The translations under genes and the position numbers were made by a program. Positions 8,441-17,643 of a stretch of DNA of 64,000 nt are shown here, in pieces. The notes beneath the pieces were generated by a model. It was not told the DNA's origin and made no database searches. It saw only the letters and a program-made list of their open reading frames with translations. The DNA comes from Hyunsoonleella ulvae (GTDB taxonomy: Bacteria; Bacteroidota; Bacteroidia; Flavobacteriales; Flavobacteriaceae), in contig NZ_JAEPJQ010000001.1 in NCBI RefSeq assembly GCF_016827605.1, forward strand, positions 372,001 to 436,000. The letters run 5' to 3'. Within the stretch, counting starts at the first letter, position 1. Every line of letters begins with the position of its first letter.

Positions 8441-8571
8441 ATTAAACAATATTTAAGCTAGAACCAAACGGAAGCTGAAATCACAGCTCAAAAGGAAACG
8501 GAATAAATAAGCGTTGGATATTGCAATGGCTTTATGCCGTAGTCTTTTGATGGGTGTATTTTACGAGTTTA
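8441..8571 (-). promoter_or_regulatory. repeated leader element, copy C
   Basis: Third copy, upstream of the DUF932-type gene and very close to copy A. The pairing TTGAGC / GCTTAA is kept through a G-T pair, and an internal AGCTG / CAGCT hairpin is visible. The upstream edge (TAAACTCGTAAAAT) is shared with A, but the bases beyond 8571 differ, which marks the boundary of the conserved unit. Confidence 0.75.
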
Positions 8572-8665
8572 ACTTGCTTCACATATTGTATGAATAACTC
8601 TTTTTTTTAATAACGCTCTTGTTACTAAATATAGATTAATAAAATAAAAATCAGGTATAATTTAA

Positions 8666-8703
8666 AAACTAAAAACCCTCACAATTGTGAGGGTTTTTAG
8701 TTT
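8666..8703. terminator. bidirectional terminator palindrome
   Basis: A perfect 38-bp palindrome (two 19-base arms centred on CAATTG, with CCCTCACAA / TTGTGAGGG at the tip) flanked by A and T runs. It stands 24 bases after the stop of the ZntA-like gene and ends the divalent-metal gene block. Confidence 0.88.
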
Positions 8704-8726
8704 ACAAAAATACGCTTCAATAAGCT

Positions 8727-10691
8727 TTAATCAACCCATTTCATGCGCTGTAATCTAACAGCATTCAATATTGCTAACAATGCAACACCAACATCTGCAA
8801 AAACCGCTTCCCACATAGTTGCTAAACCACCTGCACCTAATATTAGAACAATTACTTTTACACCGAATGCTAATATGATATTTTGCCATACAATTTTGCG
8901 AGTGGAACGACTAATTTTAATAGCCCTAACTACTTTTGAAGGTTGGTCTGTTTGAATAATAACATCTGCGGTTTCTATTGCGACATCACTTCCCAATCCA
9001 CCCATTGCAATTCCTACATCACTTGCTGCTAAAACTGGTGCATCATTAATGCCATCGCCTATAAAAGCAATCTTATTATTAGGGTTTTGTTTTAAAATTT
9101 CAACTTCATTTAGCTTATCTTCTGGTAACAAACCGCCTTTAGCGATTTCGATATTTAACTCGGAAGCTACTTTTTGAGTAATGGAATCCTTATCGCCAGA
9201 GAGCATCATTATATTTTTGACACCTACTTTATGTAATGCTGTAATCGTTTCTTTTGCATCCTCTTTTAATTCATCTGCAATAACCACATAGCCTGCAAAT
9301 GTATTGTCTATAGATACCAAAACAATCGATTCTACAATAGTTTCTGTTTCTTCTAAAACATTAATATTATTGGCTGTCATTAGGGCTTTGTTACCAACTA
9401 AAACAGTCTTACCGTTTACGATACCTTTTAGGCCTTTACCTGCTATTTCAGATACTTCTGAAGCTTCATAATCTGTACCTTCATCTTTATATTCTAAAAT
9501 GGCTTTTGCGATTGGATGTGTGGATTGTTCTTCCATCGCCATCAGGTATTTCATAAACTCTTTCTCATCCCAATTGATAGCTTCAATCTTTTTAATTTTA
9601 AAGACGCCTTTCGTAACCGTCCCTGTCTTATCCATTACCAATGTATTTATCTTGGTCATGGCATCTAAAAATGAAGCGCCTTTAAACAAAATTCCGTTTT
9701 TTGAAGCTGCTCCCAATCCCCCGAAATAACCCAACGGAATGGATATAACCAAAGCACAAGGACAAGAAATTACCAAGAAAATTAAGGCTCTGTATAACCA
9801 ATCTCTAAACACATAATCATCTACAAAAAAGTATGGTAAAAATGTAACTGCAATAGCTAGAAACACAACTATTGGCGTATAAATTCGAGCAAATTGTCTA
9901 ATGAATAATTCTGTTTTCGATTTACGAGCTGTTGCATTCTGCACCATATCGAGGATACGTGCAATGGAACTATCCTTAAATTCTTTGGTGGTTTCTATTT
10001 CAATAACTCCATCCATATTAATACTTCCTGCAAATACTTTTTCGCCTTTTGCAATCGTATCAGGTTTGCTTTCGCCTGTCAATGCCGCTGTATTAAATGA
10101 GCCTTTTTCGGAAAGCAGAATACCATCTAAAGGGATTTTTTCTCCAACACGGACTTGAACTTTTTCTCCAATTTCAACCGTTTCTGGGCTTACAGAAATG
10201 TAATCATTATTGCGATATACCAAAGCTTCATTAGGACGAACATCGAGCAAAGCTTTAATATTACCCTTTGCTTTATTTACTGCTGCACTCTGAAATAATT
10301 CTCCAACCGCATAGAATAACATTACTGCTACTCCTTCAGGGTATTCGCCAATCACGAATGCACCTATGGTTGCTATAGACATTAAGAAAAACTCTGTAAA
10401 AACATCTCCTTTTTTAATGCTTTTCCACCCTTCCTTTATAACAGGAAAACCTACGGGAATATATGCCATAACATACCAAAGTATGCGAATCCATCCTTTA
10501 AAATATGGGAACATATCGAAATAGTCGATTGCAATACCAATCATTAACATTACAAAACTGAAAATTGCCGGCAAATAAATATTAAACTTCCCTATGTTCT
10601 CTGAACTACTATGATTGTGACCATCGTTTTGATTGTGATCTATTTCAGAATTTGGTTTTATATCTCGTAAATTGACTTTCTTTTTTTTCAT
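8727..10691 (-). CDS. zntA: P1B-type Zn/Cd/Pb-exporting ATPase
   Basis: A 654-aa heavy-metal P-type ATPase of the inner membrane that exports metal ions with ATP. Visible motifs are TGES (205-208), the transmembrane CPC (310-312) in the context SCPCALVISIPLG typical of the Zn/Cd group, DKTGT (354-358) with the phosphorylated Asp354, the STHP segment (about 391) and GDGINDAP (about 556). There is no N-terminal HMA domain; a His-rich tail (HNQNDGHNH, about 19-27) takes its place. It is last in the operon with the MerTP-like and GDCCVxC genes and is followed by a strong terminator. Metal specificity is inferred from motif type only. Confidence 0.9.
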   Translation of the reverse strand: MKKKKVNLRDIKPNSEIDHNQNDGHNHSSSENIGKFNIYLPAIFSFVMLMIGIAIDYFDMFPYFKGWIRILWYVMAYIPVGFPVIKEGWKSIKKGDVFTEFFLMSIATIGAFVIGEYPEGVAVMLFYAVGELFQSAAVNKAKGNIKALLDVRPNEALVYRNNDYISVSPETVEIGEKVQVRVGEKIPLDGILLSEKGSFNTAALTGESKPDTIAKGEKVFAGSINMDGVIEIETTKEFKDSSIARILDMVQNATARKSKTELFIRQFARIYTPIVVFLAIAVTFLPYFFVDDYVFRDWLYRALIFLVISCPCALVISIPLGYFGGLGAASKNGILFKGASFLDAMTKINTLVMDKTGTVTKGVFKIKKIEAINWDEKEFMKYLMAMEEQSTHPIAKAILEYKDEGTDYEASEVSEIAGKGLKGIVNGKTVLVGNKALMTANNINVLEETETIVESIVLVSIDNTFAGYVVIADELKEDAKETITALHKVGVKNIMMLSGDKDSITQKVASELNIEIAKGGLLPEDKLNEVEILKQNPNNKIAFIGDGINDAPVLAASDVGIAMGGLGSDVAIETADVIIQTDQPSKVVRAIKISRSTRKIVWQNIILAFGVKVIVLILGAGGLATMWEAVFADVGVALLAILNAVRLQRMKWVD

Positions 10692-10721
10692 TTGGTTTCC
10701 TTACTTATTGAAATTATTTTG

Positions 10722-10931
10722 TTAGCAGCAGCAGTTTTTTCCTTTTTGAATTGGCGGACATGGAACCGTTCCAAAAGAACAATACACACAACAATCTCCT
10801 TCATTCGGTTTCAAAACCGTTTTACATTTCTCGCATTCGTAGAAAAACTGACAAGCGTTTGTTGGCATCTCTTCAACCTTTTTATGTTTGCAATTTGGAC
10901 AAGTAATTTCTGATTTTAATATGACTTCCAT
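10722..10931 (-). CDS. GDCCVxC-domain small metal-binding protein
   Basis: A 69-aa protein with eleven cysteines: a CPNC pair near the start, a CEKC pair in the middle, the hallmark GDCCVYC (about 46-52), a CPP segment and a terminal CCC. This matches the GDCCVxC family of small zinc-ribbon-like proteins found next to mercuric-type transporters. It has no signal peptide, so it is probably cytosolic and may bind metal entering through the adjacent transporter. Its ATG overlaps the stop of the MerTP-like gene by one base, so the two are translationally coupled. Confidence 0.85.
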   Translation of the reverse strand: MEVILKSEITCPNCKHKKVEEMPTNACQFFYECEKCKTVLKPNEGDCCVYCSFGTVPCPPIQKGKNCCC

Positions 10932-11527
10932 TAATTCTGTTTTTTGTTAATTACTTTATAACCTGTTGCGTTAATTGCAATTTCAACTTCAGTTTCATTG
11001 GTTTTAGTTCTGTCGAACTCAACAACTGCATTTCCATTTTCGTAGGACGCTTTTGAGCTTAGAATTCCATTAAGTTTATTTACTTCGTGATTTACATGCT
11101 CTTCACAACTCGTACAAGTCATTCCGCTAATTTGAAATTTAGTTGTTTTAATGTCCGATTTGTCAACTACGACTATTTGCTTCTCTGTATTTGAGTAAAA
11201 AAATTTTGAATAAAATGGAAAAGCCAACATCACAATTGCAAAAACAGTTACTATTCCTAAAAACGCTTTTGACTGTATAAATTTCGAGTTTTCTTCAGTA
11301 TCACATTCGCAGTCAATTTTCTTTTGAGGTCTTAGTTTTTGATACCAAGCAAAACCAAGAATTAAAATTGTTAACCCTATTAGATAAGGTCTAAAAGGTT
11401 CTATCCAAGAAAACATTGAAGCAATCCCGCTTGTACCTGCAATCATTGCTAAAAAAGGTGTTATACAACACAATGAAGCTGCGATTGCTGAAATTAAACT
11501 CGTCCCTATTAATTTACTTTTCATCAT
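10931..11527 (-). CDS. MerTP-like fused mercuric/metal transport protein
   Basis: A 198-aa fusion. The N-terminal part resembles MerT, with an adjacent Cys pair in the first membrane helix (SLCCITP, about 20-26) and three membrane segments (about 5-35, 47-63, 88-107). The C-terminal part is a MerP-like HMA domain with GMTCTSC (about 134-140). In mer operons this type brings Hg(II) into the cell for MerA. Neither merA nor merR is present here; the gene sits with an exporting ATPase and a Fur-family regulator, so another soft or divalent metal may be the true substrate. A candidate operator and -7 box lie directly upstream. Confidence 0.82.
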   Translation of the reverse strand: MMKSKLIGTSLISAIAASLCCITPFLAMIAGTSGIASMFSWIEPFRPYLIGLTILILGFAWYQKLRPQKKIDCECDTEENSKFIQSKAFLGIVTVFAIVMLAFPFYSKFFYSNTEKQIVVVDKSDIKTTKFQISGMTCTSCEEHVNHEVNKLNGILSSKASYENGNAVVEFDRTKTNETEVEIAINATGYKVINKKQN

Positions 11528-11545
11528 TATTGTACTTAATTAAAA

Positions 11546-11553
11546 CAAAGATG
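11546..11553 (-). promoter_or_regulatory. candidate -7 promoter box of MerTP operon
   Basis: On the minus strand CATCTTTG, one base from the Bacteroidota TAnnTTTG consensus, 18 bases before the MerTP ATG. The 15-bp palindrome lies 13 bases upstream, where the -33 element would be. Confidence 0.5.
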
Positions 11554-11566
11554 AGTTAAAATACAA

Positions 11567-11581
11567 TGCAACGGAAGTGCA
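11567..11581. promoter_or_regulatory. candidate Fur-family operator, site 1
   Basis: TGCAACGGAAGTGCA, an imperfect 15-bp palindrome lying between the Fur-family gene and MerTP. It shares 12 of 15 positions and its position relative to the -7 box with the perfect palindrome at 17981-17995. It overlaps the expected -33 region, which fits a repressor site. Confidence 0.6.
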
Positions 11582-11582
11582 T

Positions 11583-11999
11583 TTATAATCCACTACATTT
11601 ATCACAAACACCTTTTACAACCAAGTTTATGTCTTCGGAAATAAAGCCATTTGGCACTTTTATTTGTGGAATTTTATGCTCGGTAAGACAAACCGTTTCG
11701 TTGCAGTTATTACAATGAAAATGTAAGTGTAAATCGGTTTCAATATCACAGTTACAGCCTTTTTCACAAAGCGCATATTTAGTAATGCCTGTGCCATCAT
11801 CTATTTGATGTACAATCGTACTTTCTTCAAATGTTTTTACTGTTCTATACAATGTAGTTCTATCTGCTTTATCAAAAGCATTTTCGATATCACTTAATGT
11901 TACTGCTACTTGTTTCTCAGCAAGAAATTTATAAATTAATAAACGCATTGCCGTAACACGTATATTTTTTGACTCTAATAATTGTTCTATGGTTTGCAT
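11583..11999 (-). CDS. Fur-family metal-responsive repressor
   Basis: A 138-aa Fur-family regulator. The winged-helix DNA-binding half (about 1-85) includes the recognition region DRTTLYRTVKTFEE. The dimerisation half has the histidine-rich HLHFHC segment (about 91-96) and two Cys pairs (CNNC at about 96-99 and CDKC near the C-terminus) for structural zinc. Its position between a CzcBA efflux operon and a MerTP-ZntA operon suggests a zinc- or cadmium-type sensor rather than an iron sensor. It is co-transcribed with czcB upstream (2-base gap). Two matching palindromes, in front of the first gene of each transcription unit, are its likely targets, which would also make it autoregulated. Confidence 0.88.
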   Translation of the reverse strand: MQTIEQLLESKNIRVTAMRLLIYKFLAEKQVAVTLSDIENAFDKADRTTLYRTVKTFEESTIVHQIDDGTGITKYALCEKGCNCDIETDLHLHFHCNNCNETVCLTEHKIPQIKVPNGFISEDINLVVKGVCDKCSGL

Positions 12000-12001
12000 A
12001 A

Positions 12002-13207
12002 TTAATGTTCGTGTTCTGCTTCTCCTTTTTTCATTTCAGCAATTAAATAATACGCATTATTATAAGCGAATTTTGTGGCTTTATCTTGTTCTTCAGCAAA
12101 TTTAACCGCTATCCAATTACCATCTTTTTCTCCTAAAAGCACTTCAACTGGCTTAAAACTCCAATCGTCATTTTCTTTTTCTACTGAAAAGACATAAAAT
12201 CTATCGCCTTCTTTTATAATTGCGCTTTCTGGCAATGCATGAGTTTCTGCGTTCTCAACTTGAATTTTACCTTTAATATACATTCCTGGAATTAGATTCC
12301 CTTTTTTGTTTTCAATTTCAGCATGGACGTGTAGTGCTTTAGGATTATCTTCAAAAGTTTTGCTTACCGAATAGATTTCTGCTGTAAGATCTTCGTCTGT
12401 ATTAGATTGTAAATTGAAAATCACTTTTTGACCTTTCTTTACTTTATAAACGTCTTTTTCGAACACCATTAAATCTGCATGAACGTGATGCGTGTTTACG
12501 ATTTCAAAAAGTTCGGTTTGCGGTTCTACATATTGTCCTGTTTTTACTTCAACTTTTTGGACAAAGCCTTCTATTGGACTACGTAATGATATACTTTGAG
12601 CAATGGTTCCATTTCGTACTGATGACGTGTTTATGTTTAATAGTCTCAATTGAGCTTCCAATCCATTTACCATAGCTTTAGAGGCATCATATTCTGCTTC
12701 GGCTTTTTGAAAACTTGCACCAGAGCCAACTCCTGCATCATATAATTTTTGCTGACGTTCATAGTTCTTCTTTAAAAAATTACTGTTGCTAAAAGCATTT
12801 AAATAATCGGTCTGCATTTTTATAATATTAGGATGAGATAAATATGCAACCACTTGACCTTTATTAACTTTATCGCCTTCAATAACTTTTATTGATACCA
12901 CATTTGCACCAACTACAGAAGTTATTGCTGCTTCGTTTTGTGGTGGTACTTCTAATGTGCCATTGGCTTCTACATAACCGCTCATATTACGCAATGCTAG
13001 GGTGTCTGTTTTCATTTTTAAGGCATCAAACTGTTGTTGTGATAGCATCACTTCTTCTTCATCACTATGAGCTTCTTCGGCTTCTGGCTTTACATCTTCA
13101 TTGTGTGCATGACCATCGCCTTCTTTATGGCTTTCTTTATTTCCACAGGCAACTACTAAAAGTGAAACTGTTAGTAATGTTAAGATTATATATCGTGTGT
13201 TTTTCAT
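12002..13207 (-). CDS. czcB: CzcB-type RND efflux periplasmic adaptor
   Basis: A 401-aa membrane-fusion lipoprotein: lipobox in LLVVACG (Cys21), a His/Glu-rich linker (about 28-50, HKEGDGHAHNED) likely to bind metal, then barrel-sandwich halves around a hairpin (about 85-215) and a beta-barrel domain. It links the inner-membrane pump CzcA to the outer-membrane channel. The ATG at 13207 stands 4 bases after the end of the CzcA-TolC gene, and the Fur-family gene follows after 2 bases, so all are one operon. Confidence 0.9.
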   Translation of the reverse strand: MKNTRYIILTLLTVSLLVVACGNKESHKEGDGHAHNEDVKPEAEEAHSDEEEVMLSQQQFDALKMKTDTLALRNMSGYVEANGTLEVPPQNEAAITSVVGANVVSIKVIEGDKVNKGQVVAYLSHPNIIKMQTDYLNAFSNSNFLKKNYERQQKLYDAGVGSGASFQKAEAEYDASKAMVNGLEAQLRLLNINTSSVRNGTIAQSISLRSPIEGFVQKVEVKTGQYVEPQTELFEIVNTHHVHADLMVFEKDVYKVKKGQKVIFNLQSNTDEDLTAEIYSVSKTFEDNPKALHVHAEIENKKGNLIPGMYIKGKIQVENAETHALPESAIIKEGDRFYVFSVEKENDDWSFKPVEVLLGEKDGNWIAVKFAEEQDKATKFAYNNAYYLIAEMKKGEAEHEH

Positions 13208-13211
13208 TTTC

Positions 13212-16200
13212 TTATTTATTAAAATATTGTAGTTGAAATGTGCTTTCTAAATAATTTATTAATGCTTCTTGAGCTTGTAATTCAGATTGAATAGCTTCTT
13301 TTATGAGTTGTGTAAACCCTGTATAATCTATCTCTCCTTCTTTATAGGCAAATAAAGCCCCCAATTTTTGTTCTTTCACAAGTGGTAACACCTCATTTTT
13401 ATAGAAAAACCAAGACGTTTTCCATTTTTGATAATTCTCTTTTGATTGTACAAACTTGGATTGTACTTCTTGTTTTTTGAACTGAATGTTCGTATCAGCA
13501 ATTTCCTTATCGATTTTTGCGGTTTTAACCTTTGCTTTATTTGTACCAGACAAAAAAGGAATGGAAACACCTGCTTGATAGGTATAAAACCCTGAATTAC
13601 CATTTAAGTTTTGTAAACCACCTTGAAAATTTAACTTGGGTAAATTATCTGCTTTGGCAGCTTTATATGTGGCTTCTGCTTCTGTTACCTGTAATTGTGC
13701 TATACCATATAAGGGATGTTCTTCTAAGTTAAAAGTATCAACATCAATTTCACTAGTGATTTCAAAATCATTGGGAACGGTATAGAATGTATCAGAAACC
13801 AACCATAGGTTTAACTGTTGTAATGCAATACTATATTCACTTTTTGATTGCATAAATTTATTTTGAATCTGTAAAGCTTGATTTTTAGCTGCTGAATATT
13901 CTAACCTTGAAATCGCTTCTACTTCATAATTTAATGCTACTGCTTTTTCAAAATTGGTATAAATTGAATCTAACTCTCTGTATAAATTATAATTCCTTTT
14001 ACTCTGCAAGGCATTTGCCCAGGCTTTTTTCACTTCCAATTCTAAATCTAATTCTGAAAGTTGAAACGCTTTTTGAGCTAGTTGAATGCGTTGTTCTTGC
14101 AATCGTTTTTTTGCAGAAATACCAAACACATCAATGTTGCTTTGACCAATTCCTATAGTTGTATAAATACCATTTCCGTTATTAATTTCCTCGCCTCCAG
14201 TAAAAATTTGAGTCGTTCCAAAATCATAAGCTGTACTTTTTAACTGCTCTTGTTTGCTGATTTCTAATTGCTTTTGTTTTAAAAGTGGAAAATTTTCTTT
14301 TGATAATTTAACCGCTTCATTCATCGAAATGATTGGCAACGTATCGTTAACTTCTTGGGCGTTTCCTGTTATTGGTAACAAAAACATAAAAGCTACCATA
14401 GCAGTAACTGTAATCACTTTTTTGTCTGCTCTAAACTTGAATGATTTGTTTTCTACCCAATGATATAATATAGGTAAAACGAACAATGTTAATAGTGTAG
14501 ATGTTAATAAACCACCAATTACAACCGTTGCTAAAGGCCGTTGTACTTCTGCACCAGCTGATGCCGAAATTGCCATAGGTAAAAAGCCTAAAACATCTGT
14601 AAAAGCGGTTAGCATAATTGGTCTAATTCTTCGTTTTGTTCCCTCTATAATTCTATCTTTAAGATTGGTAACACCTTCATCTTTCAACTCATTCAAACCA
14701 CTAATCATTACTAATCCATTTAAAACCGCAACACCAAATAAAACGATAAAACCGACTCCTGCCGAAATACTAAATGGCATATCTCGTAACCACAACGCTA
14801 CGACACCACCAATGGTTGCCATAGGAATTGCGATATAAATCATTAAGGTTTGTGGCAATGATTTTAAAGCAAAATAAATAAGTACAAAAATGAGCAATAA
14901 CGCAATTGGTACAACTGTTTGCAGTCTATTACTAGCACGTTCTAAATTTTCAAAAGCACCACCATAACGAATAAAATAACCTGATGGCAACTCTAGTTTA
15001 GCATCTAACTTGGATTTTATTTCTGTTACCAATGATTTTACATCACGTCCCCTTACATTAATACCAACATAGGTTCTTCTGTTTGTATTATCCCTACTTA
15101 TTTGCATTGGACCGGCTTTGTAGCTTATATCTGCAACTTCCCGAAGTGGAATTTGAGTACCAGACGGTAAGTTGATGTACAAATTTTGAACATCTGAAAT
15201 ATCCTTTCGATTTTGGGAATTTAATCTTACTACTAAATCGAATCGTTTTTCGCCTTCAAAAATAATTCCTGCTGTACCACCTGCAAAAGCCGATTGCACA
15301 ATTTGATTTAAGGTGTTTATTTGCAGTCCGTATTGGGCTAATTTATTTCTATTGTAAGTAATAGTCATTTGTGGCAACCCTGTTGTGGCTTCGGCTTTCA
15401 TATCTCCAATACCTTCAGTTCCTGCAATGATTTTGGATATTTCTTCTGCTTTTTGAGACAGGACATTTATATCTTCTCCATAAAGTTTTATGGCAATGTC
15501 TTCTCTAACACCTTCCAGCAATTCATTAAAACGCATTTCGATAGGTTGTGTAAATTCATAGTTAACACCAGGAACCATTTCTACCGCTTCTTTCATCTTC
15601 TCTATTAATTCATCTTTTGTAGTGGCTGTTGTCCATTCGCTTTTTGGTTTTAAAATCACAAAAACATCGGCTAAATCCATTGGCATTGGGTCTGTTGGGA
15701 TTTCTGCAACACCAATTCGACTTACAATTTTTTCGACTTCTGGAAACTTTGCTTTTACAATTTGTTCAATTTTTGTGGTCGTTTCAATCGTTTCTGTAAG
15801 CGAGCTTCCAGGTTTTAAAATGGCGTGAAATGCAATATCTCCTTCATCGAGTTGTGGGATGAATTCGCCTCCCATTCGACTAAACATAAAAACTGTTAGT
15901 CCGAATAGCACGACTGCAATGCCTATAATCCATTTTCCTTTTTGTATCGCTTTAACTAATAAAGGTTGGTATTTTTCTTCTACCCAATGCACAAATTTAT
16001 CGCCATAAGATTTTTTGTCTGACTTTGGTGCTCTTAAAACCAAGGCAGACATCATTGGCACATACGTCAAACAAAGTACCATTGCACCAATCATTGCAAA
16101 AATGAAAGTCAATGCCATCGGTTTGAACATTTTTCCTTCAATCCCTTCTAATGCCAAAATAGGCAGAAAGACAATTAGAATAATTAGCTGACCAAAAAAG

Positions 16201-17546
16201 GCTGCATTCATCATTTTTTTTGAAGCATTAGAAGCCACTTTATCTCTTTCTTTTGCAGTAAGTTTCTTCTTTTTTAGCACTTGTGATGCAATAAGAAAAA
16301 CGGTACTTTCTACTATAATTACTGCACCATCGACAATAATACCGAAATCTATTGCTCCTAAGCTCATTAAATTAGCCCAAACATCAAACACATTCATAAG
16401 GATAAATGCAAACAACAACGATAACGGAATAGTGGATGCCACTATTAAACCACCTCTCCAATTTCCTAATAAAAAGATGAGTACAAATATTACTATTAAT
16501 GCACCTTCAATAAGGTTTGTTGCTACAGTTGATGTAGTTTCTGCTATTAACTTACTTCGGTCTAATAAAGGTTCAATAATCACACCTTCTGGTAATGACT
16601 TTTCTATTAGAGCCATGCGTTCTTTTACATTCTCGATAACATCGTTTGAGTTTGCGCCTTTAAGCATCATTACCAAACCACCTACAACTTCTCCTTCTCC
16701 ATCTTGTGTTAATGCGCCATAACGAATAGCAGACCCAAATTGTACTTTGGCAATGTCGCCAATAGTTATAGGAATATTATTGGTGTTTTTTACTGTGATT
16801 TTTTTAATATCATCCAAACTACGCACTAAGCCTTCGCCACGAATAAAATTAGCTTGATGATTTTTTTCAATATATGCACCACCTGTATTTTGATTATTGT
16901 TTTCCAACGCTTCAAAGATATCGGTAATTGTTAATCCGATTGCTCGCAACTCATTTGGATCAACAGCGACTTCATATTGCTTAATTTTTCCGCCAATAGC
17001 ATTAACTTCAACAACACCTTCTACCATTGCCATTTGACGTTGTACAATCCAATCTTGCATGGTGCGCAAATCAGTAACTGAATATTTCTCTTTGTATTCT
17101 GGTTTGACTTTAAGTGTGTATTGATATATTTCTCCTAGACCAGATGAAATAGGACCCATTGAAGGTTCTCCAAATCCCTCGGGAATTTGTTCTTTGATGT
17201 CGTTGAGTTTTTCAGCGACTAATTGACGTGGCAGATACGTTCCCATATCATCGTCAAAAACAATGGTAACAACTGATAAGCCAAAACGAGAAATTGAACG
17301 AATTTCTTGGACATTAGGTAGATTGCTCATTGCTACCTCTACTGGATAGGTTATGATTTGCTCAATATCCTCTGTTCCTAAATTTGGTGCTTGCGTAATG
17401 ACTTGTACTTGGTTGTTGGTAATATCTGGTACCGCATCTATAGGTACTTGAGTCATACTCCAAATACCAGCTCCAACAATGGTAAGCGTTAGCAAACCAA
17501 TAATGAATTTGTTATTGATTGAAAAATCAATGAATTTATTAATCAT
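13212..17546 (-). CDS. czcA: CzcA-type heavy-metal RND pump fused to a TolC-like channel domain
   Basis: A 1444-aa fusion protein. Residues 1 to about 1040 are a full CzcA/CusA-type RND proton-driven metal exporter, with 12 membrane helices and two periplasmic loops. After about 1045 comes a second hydrophobic signal-like segment ending in NAQEVNDT, then about 380 residues of TolC/OEP-type coiled-coil repeats to the end. Such inner-plus-outer membrane fusions occur in Bacteroidota. How one chain places both parts is unclear; processing at the internal signal-like segment is a plausible inference. The frame is continuous across the junction. No separate tolC is present in this operon, unlike the copper operon at 18.1-28.3 kb. 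Confidence 0.9.
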   Translation of the reverse strand: MINKFIDFSINNKFIIGLLTLTIVGAGIWSMTQVPIDAVPDITNNQVQVITQAPNLGTEDIEQIITYPVEVAMSNLPNVQEIRSISRFGLSVVTIVFDDDMGTYLPRQLVAEKLNDIKEQIPEGFGEPSMGPISSGLGEIYQYTLKVKPEYKEKYSVTDLRTMQDWIVQRQMAMVEGVVEVNAIGGKIKQYEVAVDPNELRAIGLTITDIFEALENNNQNTGGAYIEKNHQANFIRGEGLVRSLDDIKKITVKNTNNIPITIGDIAKVQFGSAIRYGALTQDGEGEVVGGLVMMLKGANSNDVIENVKERMALIEKSLPEGVIIEPLLDRSKLIAETTSTVATNLIEGALIVIFVLIFLLGNWRGGLIVASTIPLSLLFAFILMNVFDVWANLMSLGAIDFGIIVDGAVIIVESTVFLIASQVLKKKKLTAKERDKVASNASKKMMNAAFFGQLIILIVFLPILALEGIEGKMFKPMALTFIFAMIGAMVLCLTYVPMMSALVLRAPKSDKKSYGDKFVHWVEEKYQPLLVKAIQKGKWIIGIAVVLFGLTVFMFSRMGGEFIPQLDEGDIAFHAILKPGSSLTETIETTTKIEQIVKAKFPEVEKIVSRIGVAEIPTDPMPMDLADVFVILKPKSEWTTATTKDELIEKMKEAVEMVPGVNYEFTQPIEMRFNELLEGVREDIAIKLYGEDINVLSQKAEEISKIIAGTEGIGDMKAEATTGLPQMTITYNRNKLAQYGLQINTLNQIVQSAFAGGTAGIIFEGEKRFDLVVRLNSQNRKDISDVQNLYINLPSGTQIPLREVADISYKAGPMQISRDNTNRRTYVGINVRGRDVKSLVTEIKSKLDAKLELPSGYFIRYGGAFENLERASNRLQTVVPIALLLIFVLIYFALKSLPQTLMIYIAIPMATIGGVVALWLRDMPFSISAGVGFIVLFGVAVLNGLVMISGLNELKDEGVTNLKDRIIEGTKRRIRPIMLTAFTDVLGFLPMAISASAGAEVQRPLATVVIGGLLTSTLLTLFVLPILYHWVENKSFKFRADKKVITVTAMVAFMFLLPITGNAQEVNDTLPIISMNEAVKLSKENFPLLKQKQLEISKQEQLKSTAYDFGTTQIFTGGEEINNGNGIYTTIGIGQSNIDVFGISAKKRLQEQRIQLAQKAFQLSELDLELEVKKAWANALQSKRNYNLYRELDSIYTNFEKAVALNYEVEAISRLEYSAAKNQALQIQNKFMQSKSEYSIALQQLNLWLVSDTFYTVPNDFEITSEIDVDTFNLEEHPLYGIAQLQVTEAEATYKAAKADNLPKLNFQGGLQNLNGNSGFYTYQAGVSIPFLSGTNKAKVKTAKIDKEIADTNIQFKKQEVQSKFVQSKENYQKWKTSWFFYKNEVLPLVKEQKLGALFAYKEGEIDYTGFTQLIKEAIQSELQAQEALINYLESTFQLQYFNK

Positions 17547-17622
17547 AGAATTATAGTTATAATGAATTTATAAATAAAGAATAGTTACCAAAGAGTATCG
17601 ATGGTAGCATAGATTTATAATA

Positions 17623-17639
17623 CACCTGCGTAGCAGGTG
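17623..17639 (-). terminator. hairpin after DUF6660-type gene
   Basis: A 7-bp perfect stem CACCTGC / GCAGGTG with a 3-base loop, 5 bases after the stop codon at 17644. No U-run follows, so it may be a weak terminator, a processing site or mRNA stabiliser between this gene and czcA. Confidence 0.45.
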
Positions 17640-17643
17640 CTCA

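Noticed and set aside
5291-8571. Insertion-sequence ends or repeated transposon fragments
   Set aside because: The three copies are all in the same orientation and each sits at a fixed distance from a start codon. There are no terminal inverted repeats, target duplications or transposase.
10931-11527. A mercury-resistance (mer) operon
   Set aside because: No mercuric reductase, lyase or MerR-type regulator is present. The regulator is Fur-type and the coupled gene is a Zn/Cd-type ATPase.
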